Assembly (NCBI GenBank): GCA_903848465.1
Contig: CAINGK010000122.1
Location: forward strand, 1 to 64,000
Reading direction: 5' to 3'
Length of the DNA stretch: 64,000 bases
From: an uncultured Verrucomicrobiota bacterium
GTDB lineage: Bacteria; Verrucomicrobiota; Verrucomicrobiia; Verrucomicrobiales; Verrucomicrobiaceae
The position numbers and the translations under genes were made by a program. Positions 50,883 through 61,061 of this stretch are shown piece after piece (within the stretch, counting starts at the first letter, position 1; the number at the start of each line of letters is the position of its first letter). A model generated the notes under the pieces. It was not told where the DNA came from. It searched no databases and was given only the letters and a program-made list of their open reading frames with translations.

Positions 50883-53372
50883 ATGAAGAAACTCTTCGTC
50901 CTTCCCCTCTTAGCGTTCGTTTCGCTGTCTTCCGCCAAGGCAGCGGGCCAGACGGACATTGCTGCTGCTGCCAAGCAGATCGATGCGATTTTGGCCAAAG
51001 ACTGGGCGGCCAACAAGCTCAAAGGCAATCCGCAGAGCGACGACAATACCTTTGTGCGCCGTATCTATCTGGATGTCATCGGCCGCATCCCGACCACGCG
51101 TGAAACTGAGGAGTTTCTGAATTCAAAGGAAGCTGGCAAGCGCGCCAAGCTCATCGACAAACTGCTCGCCTCCGAAGCCTACGTGCAGCACTTCTTCAAT
51201 TACTGGGCCGATGTGCTGCGTGTCACCTCCAACGGCAGCCAGACGGGGGCCATCACCGGCACGGCCTATGCGAACTTCGTCAAAGACAGCCTGCGGGAAA
51301 ACAAGCCCTACGATCACTTCGTGCGCGACATGGTGGCCGCTCAAGGCAAGGCCTGGGACAACGGTGCCATTGGCTATTACATGCGAGATCGCGGCATGCC
51401 GCTGGACAATATGGCCAGCACCGTGCGCGTTTTCCTCGGCACCCGCATCGAATGCGCGCAATGCCACAACCACCCTTTCGACAAGTGGAGCCAGATGCAG
51501 TTCTATAAAATGGCCGCCTTCACCTTTGGCGTGCAGACGCAGGACTACGGTACTGGCACCATGGGCGGTGTGAGCGATCTGCTGCGCGAGAAGGAAAACG
51601 CCATCCGTGCCTCCTTCAAAGAGCCGCAGCGTCCGCAGCGCCCCAATTACAACGGTAAGCTGACCAAAGAAGAGCGGGGTGCCCAGGAGAAAAAATTCGC
51701 CGACGAGCTGAAGAAGTTCGACGAGCAGATGAAGGTGGTGAACAAGCAGCGCGAGGAAGCCCGTGAAAAGTATCGCAAAGAGCAGCGCGGCTATCAGGAG
51801 GCCATGCAGGATGTGCGCGACACCATGCGCTACACCTCCGTCAGCACGGTGCCACGCAAGCCGACACTGCCACATGACTACCAGTACAGCGATGCCAAGC
51901 CCAAGTCGGCGGTCGAGCCTGGCACGATGATGGGGCATGAGTGCATCACCCAGCCCGGTGAGACACCCCTGCAGGCCTATGCACGCTGGATGACCAGTTC
52001 GGAAAATCCGCGCTTCACCACCGTGATCGCCAACCGCCTCTGGAAACGTGTTTTTGGTCTGGCCCTCATTGAGCCGCTGGACGAGCTCATGGACACCACC
52101 GTGCCGATGATTCCCGACATGGAGAAGCATTTGGAGAAACTGGTGGTGGACATGAAGTATGACATGAAGGGCGTGCTGCGCGTGCTCTACAATACCAAGA
52201 CGTATCAGGCTCAGGTCACACGTGAGGAGTATGCCCCCGGCAATGTGTACCACTTCACCGGTCCGCTGCTGCGCCGCATGAGCGCCGAGCAGATGTGGGA
52301 TTCCTTTGTCACGCTCATCAACCCCAGCCCGGACATGATCAATCAGGCCAATCGTGAGGTTGCTGATCAGCGCATTCTGCAGGCGAAGAAGATCGCTGAC
52401 GGTGTCGAGTCTCTCACCCCCGAGGAAGCGCTTACCGGGCTCAAGAAAGCTGCGGACATTTACAGCAAGAACCGTGAGCGCACAAATGTGCAGCAGAAGC
52501 TCTTTAGCGAGGCCCGTATCGCCGCCAAGGACGCCCGCGAAGCGGCTGAAGCCCTGCCACAAGGCCCAGCCAAAGTGGCCGCTATGGAGAAAGCGGAGGA
52601 GCTGAAGAAAAAGGCCGACGTCATTCGCACTGAAGTCAACCGCATCCAAAACGAAGGCCGCACCGTGACCTTCGCGGAGGTCATTGCCCCAGGGGAGAAA
52701 AAGCTTTTTGAGAAAGTCACCGGCAAGCCCTACAAGACCGTCTCCATGAATACCAAAAGCAGTGGTGGCGCGGCTGCACCTGCCATGATGAGTGGTGGTG
52801 GCGACATGATGATGATGGCCGGTGGTGCCAAGGCGGAAAAGGTCATCGTTCCCGGCTATGACCGCAAGGAACTCAGCAAGGAAGAGGAGAAGGCCGTGGC
52901 CCAGAAGGTGCATGACGCCTATGCGGAAGAAGCGGACTTCTTTGGCATCAAAGATGAAAAGGAGCGCAAGTACTACATCAGCCAGCGCGCGAGGATCAGC
53001 CGTGAGACACTGCGTGCCGCTGAGCTGGAAAGCCCTGCTCAGCGCGGCCACTACTTGCGTGAGTTTGGTCAGAGCGACCGTGAGATCATCGAAAACGCCA
53101 ACAATGACGCCAGCGTGCCGCAGGCTCTCGCCATGATGAATGGCAGCCTCTTGCCACAGATCGCCAGCCAGTACAGCCAGCTCATGCTCACCGTGAAGAA
53201 GGCTCCGTATCCAGATGACAAAGTGGATGCCATCTACATGACCTTGCTCTCCCGCAAGCCTACCGCCGGTGAAAAGGCCGTCTGGCTCAAGGCACAGGAC
53301 AGCGGACTCACCAGCATGGAGGACCTCGTGTTCTCGCTGCTGAACACTCAGCAGTTCATTTTCATTCAGTAA
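50883..53372 (+). CDS. DUF1549/DUF1553 domain protein (planctomycete-type)
   Basis: DDNTFVRRIYLDVIGRIPTTRE, ECAQCHNHPFDKWSQMQFY, NRLWKRVFGLALIEPLDEL. Confidence 0.9.
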   Translation: MKKLFVLPLLAFVSLSSAKAAGQTDIAAAAKQIDAILAKDWAANKLKGNPQSDDNTFVRRIYLDVIGRIPTTRETEEFLNSKEAGKRAKLIDKLLASEAYVQHFFNYWADVLRVTSNGSQTGAITGTAYANFVKDSLRENKPYDHFVRDMVAAQGKAWDNGAIGYYMRDRGMPLDNMASTVRVFLGTRIECAQCHNHPFDKWSQMQFYKMAAFTFGVQTQDYGTGTMGGVSDLLREKENAIRASFKEPQRPQRPNYNGKLTKEERGAQEKKFADELKKFDEQMKVVNKQREEAREKYRKEQRGYQEAMQDVRDTMRYTSVSTVPRKPTLPHDYQYSDAKPKSAVEPGTMMGHECITQPGETPLQAYARWMTSSENPRFTTVIANRLWKRVFGLALIEPLDELMDTTVPMIPDMEKHLEKLVVDMKYDMKGVLRVLYNTKTYQAQVTREEYAPGNVYHFTGPLLRRMSAEQMWDSFVTLINPSPDMINQANREVADQRILQAKKIADGVESLTPEEALTGLKKAADIYSKNRERTNVQQKLFSEARIAAKDAREAAEALPQGPAKVAAMEKAEELKKKADVIRTEVNRIQNEGRTVTFAEVIAPGEKKLFEKVTGKPYKTVSMNTKSSGGAAAPAMMSGGGDMMMMAGGAKAEKVIVPGYDRKELSKEEEKAVAQKVHDAYAEEADFFGIKDEKERKYYISQRARISRETLRAAELESPAQRGHYLREFGQSDREIIENANNDASVPQALAMMNGSLLPQIASQYSQLMLTVKKAPYPDDKVDAIYMTLLSRKPTAGEKAVWLKAQDSGLTSMEDLVFSLLNTQQFIFIQ

Positions 53373-53407
53373 TACACGCTCAACCCAACACCCCACGCGC
53401 CCCTCCC

Positions 53408-54715
53408 ATGAAACAGGAACTCGCCACCAAACTCGTCCGCTCCGGTGAAATCACCCGGCGTGATTTCGCTGCCAAGACCGCCAGCTCCCTCCTCGGAGTC
53501 GGCCTGCTTGGCAATTCGCTCACCAGCAAGTCCTTTGCCGCTTTTGAGGGTTCCTCGAAGCTGAAGCAGGCAGCGACGGCGAAGAACGTCATCTATCTTT
53601 ACATGGGCGGTGGTCAGTCCCACATGGACACCTGGGATCCGAAGGAAGGCGTGGAAACCGCCGGCCCGACCAAGCCGATCAAGACCAGCGCCGCTGGGGT
53701 GCGCATCTCCGAATACCTGCCGCTCACCGCGCAGCAGATGCACCACGGCACGGTCATCAATTCGCTCTCATCCACCCAGGGTGCGCATGAGCAAGGGAAC
53801 TACATGATGCACACCAGCTACGAGATGCGCGGCACCATCCGCCATCCCGCCATGGGCGCGTGGCTCAATGTGTTCCAGGGCGGTGGCAACAGCACGCTGC
53901 CCAATTTCGTTTTCATCGGCAACGACAGCCGCCACCCCGGCGCGGGCTTCTTCCCTGCCGCCCAGGCTCCGCTGTTTGTCAGCAATCCGGAGAACGGACT
54001 GAAGAACATCAAAAACGGCAGCCCGGAGGAAAAATTCCAGGCGCGCATGAAGCTGGCGGATGAACTGGACAAGGACTTCCGCACCACCTTCCCGCACCGC
54101 AATGTGAAGGCCTATGTTGACATGTATGACGATGCCATCGCCATGATGAAGTCGGAAGACCTCAAGGCCTTTGACCTCAGTGAAGAGCCCGGCGAACTCC
54201 GTGCCGCCTATGGCAAGGAAGCCTTCGGCCAAGGCTGCCTGCTGGCCCGCCGTCTGGTGGAGCGCGGTGTCCGTTTCGTGGAGGTTTCCCTCGGCGGCTG
54301 GGACACGCACAACGCCAACTTCGTGGCCGTGCCTGATCGCTGCGATACGCTGGACAAGGGCCTCGCTACCCTCGTCGCTGATTTGCACAATCGCGGCCTG
54401 CTGGAAGACACTCTCATCGTGCTGACCTCGGAATTCGGCCGCACGCCGGACATCAACCAGAACGCTGGTCGTGACCACTATCCGAAGGCCTTCTCCGCCG
54501 TCATGTTCGGTGGTGGTGTCAAAGGCGGCTTCACCTACGGCAAGACCGACAAGGAAGGTCGCGAAGTCGTCGAAGACAAAGTCAAGATCATGGACTTCAA
54601 CGCCTCCATCGCCTACGCCCTCGGCCTGCCATTGGACCAGGTCATCTACAGCCCCAGCAAGCGTCCGTTCACCATCGCCGACAAAGGTCAGCCGATCACG
54701 AACCTCTTCGCGTAA
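53408..54715 (+). CDS. DUF1501 domain protein (Tat-signal-like N-terminus)
   Basis: ITRRDFAAKTASSLLGVGLLG, YLYMGGGQSHMDTWDPK, LTSEFGRTPDINQNAGRDHYPKAFSAVMFGGG. Confidence 0.93.
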   Translation: MKQELATKLVRSGEITRRDFAAKTASSLLGVGLLGNSLTSKSFAAFEGSSKLKQAATAKNVIYLYMGGGQSHMDTWDPKEGVETAGPTKPIKTSAAGVRISEYLPLTAQQMHHGTVINSLSSTQGAHEQGNYMMHTSYEMRGTIRHPAMGAWLNVFQGGGNSTLPNFVFIGNDSRHPGAGFFPAAQAPLFVSNPENGLKNIKNGSPEEKFQARMKLADELDKDFRTTFPHRNVKAYVDMYDDAIAMMKSEDLKAFDLSEEPGELRAAYGKEAFGQGCLLARRLVERGVRFVEVSLGGWDTHNANFVAVPDRCDTLDKGLATLVADLHNRGLLEDTLIVLTSEFGRTPDINQNAGRDHYPKAFSAVMFGGGVKGGFTYGKTDKEGREVVEDKVKIMDFNASIAYALGLPLDQVIYSPSKRPFTIADKGQPITNLFA

Positions 54716-54803
54716 GCAGAGATCCAGCGTCCGTCATTCGAACACGCGATGCCGCAAGGTATCGCGTGTTTTGTGTTTTGGAGGGCAACCCGGAATGGAT
54801 CAA

Positions 54804-54941
54804 CCTAGAACCGGAAATGGCGGCCTACGGAATACGCGGAACAAACGGAAAATCAGAACAAAAACACATTTCCGCAAACTCTCCTTTTGAGTGCCCCATG
54901 TGGAATGCTCCGTTCCGAGTATTCCGTGTATTCCGTAGGCC
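54804..54941 (+). repeat. MITE-like repeat family C, copy 2
   Basis: CCTAGAACCGG..GGCCTACGGAATACGCGGAACAAACGGAAAATCAGAA ... TATTCCGTGTATTCCGTAGGCC; TIRs about 22 bp. Confidence 0.78.
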
Positions 54942-54945
54942 CTCT

Positions 54946-55404
54946 TCAGCTTTCAGGCGTACCCTTCGTCTTCTTCACCAGCTTCACGCCCTCAATCCGC
55001 ATCTTCTTGTCCGCCGCCTTGCACATGTCGTAGATGGTAAGCGCCGCGATGCTGACGGCGGTCAGCGCCTCCATCTCCACCCCCGTCGGTGCCACGGTGA
55101 TGGCCGTCGCCGTGATGTGGACGGCTTTGGGACGCAGTTCAAAATCCACCTGCACCTTGCTCAGCGGGATCTGATGGCAGAGCGGAATCAGGTACTGCGT
55201 CTGCTTCGCGGCCTGAATGCCAGCGATGCGCGCGATGCTCAGTACGTCCCCCTTCTTCACCTGGTTTTTGCGGATCAAATCCAGCGTGGCAGGCTGGAGC
55301 AGGATGCGGCCTTCGGCGATGGCTTCACGCCGCAACGGCGGCTTGGCGGAGACATCGACCATGGCGGCTTCGCCTTTGCGATTGAGGTGCGTCAGTTGGC
55401 TCAT
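54946..55404 (-). CDS. moaC: Cyclic pyranopterin monophosphate synthase
   Basis: THLNRKGEAAMVDVSAKPPLRREAIAEGRI, IPLCHQIPLSKV, GVEMEALTAVSIAALTIYDMCKA. Confidence 0.96.
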   Translation of the reverse strand: MSQLTHLNRKGEAAMVDVSAKPPLRREAIAEGRILLQPATLDLIRKNQVKKGDVLSIARIAGIQAAKQTQYLIPLCHQIPLSKVQVDFELRPKAVHITATAITVAPTGVEMEALTAVSIAALTIYDMCKAADKKMRIEGVKLVKKTKGTPES

Positions 55405-55777
55405 GAGGCGGTGATGCTAGGGCTGGGGATCGGCAGTTAAAGCGGTATTTTCCCGGCTCGCCTATACTGTGTGGGGGAACAGAGCGAGGGCGTAAAGTGC
55501 TCAGAGACGGGCGGGCTGTTCTGGGCGCAGCAACTCAATGCCGGGCATTCTTCATTCGACACCGGTGAATGAGATTTTTTTCTTTGCAGCGGACCGCCAG
55601 CCTGATTTAACCATGCTTGTGAGCAAACCCGTCAAGGTCATCTCTTGATGGATTCATTCACACTCAACTTCATCAACCTGACAGGCGTAAACGTGACACA
55701 GTTGCTGCAAGAGTGCTCCATGCCGCCTGCATAGTCCTCCAAAGTCCCTGCCATACTTTCCAACCCGCCCAACCACC

Positions 55778-56521
55778 ATGCGCCTACACTCCTTGCTCTG
55801 CTTCACCTGCCTGCTGCTGGCAGCCTGCTCTGAGATTTCTCCCATCCTGGACTTTCGCCGGGTGCAGACGGAGTTTGACCAGGCTTTCCACACGGACCGC
55901 TTGTACACTGGCCGCATCTCCGCCGCACCTTCCGGCTATGAGGCAGTCATCAGCTCCCTCTCTCCTGCGGGCATTGCCAAACTCGAACCCGGTCAGCGCC
56001 CTACCGCCTGGATGATGCGGGCCGTTTCTGAATGGCGCACGGGGCTGTTCGCCAACGCTAATGCCAGTTCGGCCAGCGGTCTGGCGGCTTCTCCGACACG
56101 CCATTCGCGTGAGCAAGTCCTGCTAACCATGGTCCCTGCTCTCGTCTCGGATGCCGAGATCATCACCGCCTGGAAAGCCGCAGGCATGGCTTATACCGCC
56201 GGGCAGTACGCGGCGGTTGAAAGCTCCTACTTCAAAGCTTTGCAGTCCCTGGATGCCGCGCAGTCTGTCATCGACAAAACCACTCCCGAAGCTGTCCGCA
56301 ATTTTTACGCTTATCACAAATGGCGCATGCTTTTCAACTGGGAAACCATCGTGGTCAGCCTCAGCGGCGGCAAAGCCGTGGCGGATCAGGCCACCAGCAG
56401 CATCCGCACTCACTTTGAAGGTCACGATTTGCTGGATGTAGCGGATGCTGTACGCCAAACCGTTCCCGCAGGTGATCCTCTGCGCGTGATCATGGATGCC
56501 GAAATGGGCCGACGTCCCTGA
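55778..56521 (+). CDS. Hypothetical lipoprotein
   Basis: MRLHSLLCFTCLLLAACSE lipobox; 247 aa with helical repeats. Confidence 0.7.
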   Translation: MRLHSLLCFTCLLLAACSEISPILDFRRVQTEFDQAFHTDRLYTGRISAAPSGYEAVISSLSPAGIAKLEPGQRPTAWMMRAVSEWRTGLFANANASSASGLAASPTRHSREQVLLTMVPALVSDAEIITAWKAAGMAYTAGQYAAVESSYFKALQSLDAAQSVIDKTTPEAVRNFYAYHKWRMLFNWETIVVSLSGGKAVADQATSSIRTHFEGHDLLDVADAVRQTVPAGDPLRVIMDAEMGRRP

Positions 56522-56538
56522 TGCTCCAGTGCAACGAG

Positions 56539-58752
56539 CTACAAGTGCATGGGAATCTGCGAGGCTTCCACTGCCAGTGAGGGCGGGATGACACGGCGGA
56601 AATCGTCGAGAGACACCGGCTTGGTGAGGAAGGCGTTCATACCGCATTCACGGCACTCTTCTTTGACTCCGGTAAGGGCATGCCCCGTCATGGCGATGAT
56701 GGCTGGCTGATTCTTGAGCTGGAAGTTGCCCCGAATGCGGCGGGTGGCCTCCACCCCACCCATGACAGGCATCTGCAGATCCATGAAGATGATGTTGTAG
56801 CCGCCCTGGGCGACCATGTTTACGGCCTCCTCCCCGTTGTTAGCGATGTCAATCCGCACGTAGCCGAGCCGCTGGAGCAGCATGGTGGCGATCTTCTGGT
56901 TCAGCGGCTGATCTTCGACGAGTAGGATGTGCGCTGGGTTCTGGCTGGCGAAGTTGTCAGCTTCTGCTTTAGCCGCCTTGGCGATGGCACGGTTGGTGGA
57001 CTGAGAGACCTCCACATCATGCCCGCCAGCAGCGGCACGCGCTGCCCCATGGTTGGAAATGGACGGCGGGGCGGGAGTTTCCAGCACTGAGGGAGAATCA
57101 AACGAAGCCACCATCTGGGGTTGGTAATAAGGCTGCGCCGCAGGTGCGGTGGCCGGGCGGAGAACCGGCATGGGTGCCTGCCCCATGGGAGTTGGGGCGG
57201 GGGCTGGGAAGCCCGGCGGTGCCGCCGCAGTGAGGACAGGCGCGAGAACCACCCGGCGCGGCATACGATAGAGTTCGGCCATGGTGCGCAGAAGTTCGCG
57301 GCGTTTGATCGGTTTGGACTGGCGTGAGTGCCGACTGCCGGCTGGCGGGCTGAAGCGCTCGCGGTCCAGCTTGGCGCTGGTGATGGACATGATGGTGATG
57401 ATGGCAGTGCCGCGCATGGCGGCGGCATTGAGCATGAGCACGGCCTCCTCATGCTGCAGGCCCGTGACATCAAGGATGAAGAGACCCGCCTCCTCGATCA
57501 CCGCATCCAGTTCAGCAAGTGAACGGTCCCGCAGCACTCTCACAGCCATGGACCACTGCATGAGCGATTGGTTCAGCACCTGCAATGTGGTGGGATGCGC
57601 ACTGTACACCGCCACGGGCCGGTTCTTGACCACATCGAGCCAAGCCAGCTCTTCTTCACGTGACTCATCATCAGGGGCAACAACGAGCGGCAGTTCAAAG
57701 AAGAAATCGGACCCCTTCCCTTCCTCGCTCACGACACTGATTTCCCCCTGCATGAGCTTGATCAGCTTCTTGGAGATGGCGAGGCCGAGACCGGTGCCAC
57801 CGTATTTGCGGGTGGTGGAGGTATCGGCTTGATTGAAGGCCTGGAAGAGCTGCCCGATTTTTTCCGGTGCGATGCCGATGCCGGTGTCCCGCACGGAGAA
57901 GTGCAAGAGCGTCCGATCCCCCTGCGGAGTCTGCCGCGAAACCTGGCGGACCAGAATGAGGATCTCGCCCTTTTCCGTGAACTTGATCGCGTTGCCGACG
58001 AGGTTGACGAGGATCTGCTTGATGCGCTGGAAGTCGCCCAGCACTTTGCGCGGCAGGGCGGCGTCGATGTGGACATTGAGTTCGATGTTTTTCTCGGCGG
58101 CCTTGTGGGAGAAGACATCCGTGGTCTCGCTGAGCAGTTTCTCGACGTCCACGGGGAATTTTTCCATGTCCATCTTAGCAGACTCCAGCTTGGAGAAATC
58201 AAGGATGTCGTTGATAACGTGGAGCAACGACTCGCCGCTGGAACGGATCATGCGGATCAGTTCCTCCTGCTCGGGGTCGAGTCCCATTTCAATGAGCAGA
58301 CTGGTGGTGCCAATGATGCCATTCATCGGGGTGCGAATTTCATGGCTCATGTTGGCGAGAAAGCTGCCCTTGGCAGCGGTGGCGGTTTCTGCCTGCCGCT
58401 TGGCACCTTCGTATTCCACAAGGAGGGTGTGCTTGCGCTGGTCTTCCTCCTGCACATGGGTGATCATCGTATTGAACTCCTCCTGTAGGAGGTCCAGATC
58501 ATCAAAGCCCCGGGCGGGGACGCGGACATTGAGATTGCCGGCACGCATGGCGCGAAAAGCGCCAATGAGTGCATGGGTTTTCTGGGTGATGCGCCGACCG
58601 ATGATGTAGAAGCTGAAAACGGCAAGGATGAGACCCGCGCAGGCACCGAGAATGGGCACGGTGAGACGCTGGGCATTGAAGAGATGGCGTAACTGAACCA
58701 GGGGCTGGCGCGCGATGAAGGCCCCCGCCACATATCCACTGCGGGTGTACAA
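56539..58752 (-). CDS. Hybrid sensor histidine kinase (HAMP-HisKA-HATPase-pseudoREC-REC), apparently N-terminally truncated
   Basis: [15 protein letters not shown]-box, [12 protein letters not shown], second [27 protein letters not shown]. Confidence 0.9.
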   Translation of the reverse strand: MYTRSGYVAGAFIARQPLVQLRHLFNAQRLTVPILGACAGLILAVFSFYIIGRRITQKTHALIGAFRAMRAGNLNVRVPARGFDDLDLLQEEFNTMITHVQEEDQRKHTLLVEYEGAKRQAETATAAKGSFLANMSHEIRTPMNGIIGTTSLLIEMGLDPEQEELIRMIRSSGESLLHVINDILDFSKLESAKMDMEKFPVDVEKLLSETTDVFSHKAAEKNIELNVHIDAALPRKVLGDFQRIKQILVNLVGNAIKFTEKGEILILVRQVSRQTPQGDRTLLHFSVRDTGIGIAPEKIGQLFQAFNQADTSTTRKYGGTGLGLAISKKLIKLMQGEISVVSEEGKGSDFFFELPLVVAPDDESREEELAWLDVVKNRPVAVYSAHPTTLQVLNQSLMQWSMAVRVLRDRSLAELDAVIEEAGLFILDVTGLQHEEAVLMLNAAAMRGTAIITIMSITSAKLDRERFSPPAGSRHSRQSKPIKRRELLRTMAELYRMPRRVVLAPVLTAAAPPGFPAPAPTPMGQAPMPVLRPATAPAAQPYYQPQMVASFDSPSVLETPAPPSISNHGAARAAAGGHDVEVSQSTNRAIAKAAKAEADNFASQNPAHILLVEDQPLNQKIATMLLQRLGYVRIDIANNGEEAVNMVAQGGYNIIFMDLQMPVMGGVEATRRIRGNFQLKNQPAIIAMTGHALTGVKEECRECGMNAFLTKPVSLDDFRRVIPPSLAVEASQIPMHL

Positions 58753-59210
58753 TGGCGCGGCGCTGATGAGCCAGTGATGAGCTTGATGTTTTTCATAGTG
58801 TGTGGTGTGTGTTTGGCTGTTGGTATTGCTTCGAGTTGACCAGCTCTTGTGAATTGCTCAGCCTCGAATTATTAAAATTGTAATATGTTCTGAAATTATA
58901 TTCAACATCTTTTTTCATGTTTTTTACAATTGCCACAAATTAATCAAGGGCCTCCTCCTTTAATTCCTCTCCTTTTTACGTTTGAGAAAAAACTGCCCCT
59001 CACCTCTTGGCGGGCTTTTCAGAAGTTCGGAAATAGCACGCGGCCCCAGTGATTTTTCACTCTTCCCCTGCTTTCTGGCCTTCCCACAAACGCAATTACC
59101 CCCGATGTCGATGTCGGCTTCATCGAGAAATCGGCAGTGCCCTCACTTCATTTCACGATAATTTCCGGTTTAACTAGAATTAATAGAATCGAATTGATCT
59201 CGGCTATTTT

Positions 59211-61028
59211 ATGGATATTTTATATTTAATGAATATTAAGAATCTTTTCTCACCTCCCCTCTTCCCTGGGTTCACTAAAAATTATCGCTCTTGGTGCTCG
59301 GTGTTTTTAGCCCTCATTCTGGTCACCCTGCCCAATCTGGCCGCTTGCTTCGTCCCGTGTTTCACGTGGCTGGGATTTCAATTATGGATTTTGGGCATCA
59401 GCATGATTTTACTGCCGTGTGTTTTCGGCCTGCGTGTTCGTCTCATGCTCTGGCTGGCCGTTCCCGTGGTCCTGCTCGTCCCCGCCTGTCTGGCCTGCCT
59501 GTTCTCGATTCACAGTCTGCCCTCATCCTTCCTGATTCTCGCCGCGCTTGAAACGAATCAAAGTGAACTCGCGGCCTTGCAGGCACCGGTCATTTCTGCC
59601 GGGATAGGCACCGTGGTGCTTCTCATGCTCTATGTGTGGTTTGTCAAAAACCGCATCCCGGCCGCATTGCGGCTGGGTGCGGTAGGCAGGGTGCTGGTCC
59701 TCGCCGCCTTGCTCATCCCTGTCTGCCGTGACTGGACGACAGAGGGCCAGGAGGTAAGCCTGGCCCGCATCAAACAGCGTCTCTGGGCCACCTTCCCTTC
59801 AGCGACTATCTACGGCACTTATGAGGCCTTCGACATCCGTGCCCGTGTTCAAAACCGCAAGGACTTGGCGGAAAACATCACCGTCAGTCAGGAGAAGGAG
59901 TTCCAAGACGAGGCGAACCGCCAGGTACACATGCTGGTCATTGGTGAAAGCGCCAACAAAAGCTGCTTCGGGATCTATGGCTATCAACGCCAGACCACCC
60001 CCCTTCTCGATAATACCCCAGGTTTGATGACCTTCCGTGATGCCTCCTGCACCGCCCCATGCACACTGATCGCCGTGCCTTCCTTGCTCACGGCTTCACC
60101 GCCCGGCAGAGTACTTGAGGCCACACGGCAGGCCAGCATCCTCACCGCATATAAGAAGGCAGGCTTCCGCGTTTACTGGCTCTCCGCGCAAAAAAAACAC
60201 GGCACCTACGACACCCTGACCTCCATCTTTTCTGCAGATGCTGACGAAGACACCTTCGTGAGCGGAAAATTCGACAATCGCGGCATAGGGAGCTACCAGA
60301 CGGCACAGGACACCAGCATGCTGCCCCTGGTGCGTGGCATCCTACAGCGCAACGAGCCCAAAGTGCTCTTCGTGCTCCATACCATGGGCAGTCATGGCCC
60401 CTACCCAGTGCGCTATAATCGTGACTTCGTCCGCTTCCCTGCGGATCCGTTGGAGGCCATGGACGCCTTGTTTCGTATTTCCCTCGGCAATGCCTGTGAT
60501 CCCAAGGATCTGGAACTCGCGCAGAACTCCTACGACAACACCATCTGCGCCACGGATTACCTGCTGGGCAGTCTGATCAACGAACTGAAGAAAGTCCAGG
60601 CTTCCTCCTGGCTCTGCTACGTCTCCGACCACGGTGAAAACTCCTCCACGGCCCGCTTTGGAAAATTCATGCACGGCATGATCAGCCGTCAAATCGTCGA
60701 GGTGCCCATGCTCATGTGGGTCTCCCCCCTCTATGAGCAGTCCCATGCTGGCAAAGTCGCTGGCTTGAAATCCCACCTCAGCACCCCCTTCAGCGCCTCA
60801 TGCACCTTCCACACCCTGCTCGACATGGGCGGCCTCTCCTGCCCGAACTTCAAGCCCGAATACAGCACCGCCTCCCCACGCTTTGCTCCAGGCCCGCGCC
60901 TGGTATGCAACTCCAGTGGCGTGGTCTTTGATTACGACAAACAATTTCTCACTCAGCCCGCTGAAGTCCGCGGAGACCCAGAAGAGACCTCTGATAAGCC
61001 TCAAGATGTTGCGACAGGAGCGCAGTAG
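59211..61028 (+). CDS. Phosphoethanolamine transferase-like membrane sulfatase-fold enzyme (EptA/MCR-like), paralogue 1
   Basis: 5 N-terminal TMs; MLVIGESANKSCFGIYGYQRQTTPLL, TAPCTLIAVPSLLT, VSDHGENS. Confidence 0.87.
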   Translation: MDILYLMNIKNLFSPPLFPGFTKNYRSWCSVFLALILVTLPNLAACFVPCFTWLGFQLWILGISMILLPCVFGLRVRLMLWLAVPVVLLVPACLACLFSIHSLPSSFLILAALETNQSELAALQAPVISAGIGTVVLLMLYVWFVKNRIPAALRLGAVGRVLVLAALLIPVCRDWTTEGQEVSLARIKQRLWATFPSATIYGTYEAFDIRARVQNRKDLAENITVSQEKEFQDEANRQVHMLVIGESANKSCFGIYGYQRQTTPLLDNTPGLMTFRDASCTAPCTLIAVPSLLTASPPGRVLEATRQASILTAYKKAGFRVYWLSAQKKHGTYDTLTSIFSADADEDTFVSGKFDNRGIGSYQTAQDTSMLPLVRGILQRNEPKVLFVLHTMGSHGPYPVRYNRDFVRFPADPLEAMDALFRISLGNACDPKDLELAQNSYDNTICATDYLLGSLINELKKVQASSWLCYVSDHGENSSTARFGKFMHGMISRQIVEVPMLMWVSPLYEQSHAGKVAGLKSHLSTPFSASCTFHTLLDMGGLSCPNFKPEYSTASPRFAPGPRLVCNSSGVVFDYDKQFLTQPAEVRGDPEETSDKPQDVATGAQ

Positions 61029-61061
61029 CCCTCCCTCCTTCAATTCCCCAAAGCAGATGTT

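Noticed and set aside
51123-53396. 757-aa minus-strand ORF opposite the DUF1549 gene
   Set aside because: Antisense mirror ORF; His/Leu/Gly-rich with no domain logic, while the plus strand has strong family motifs.
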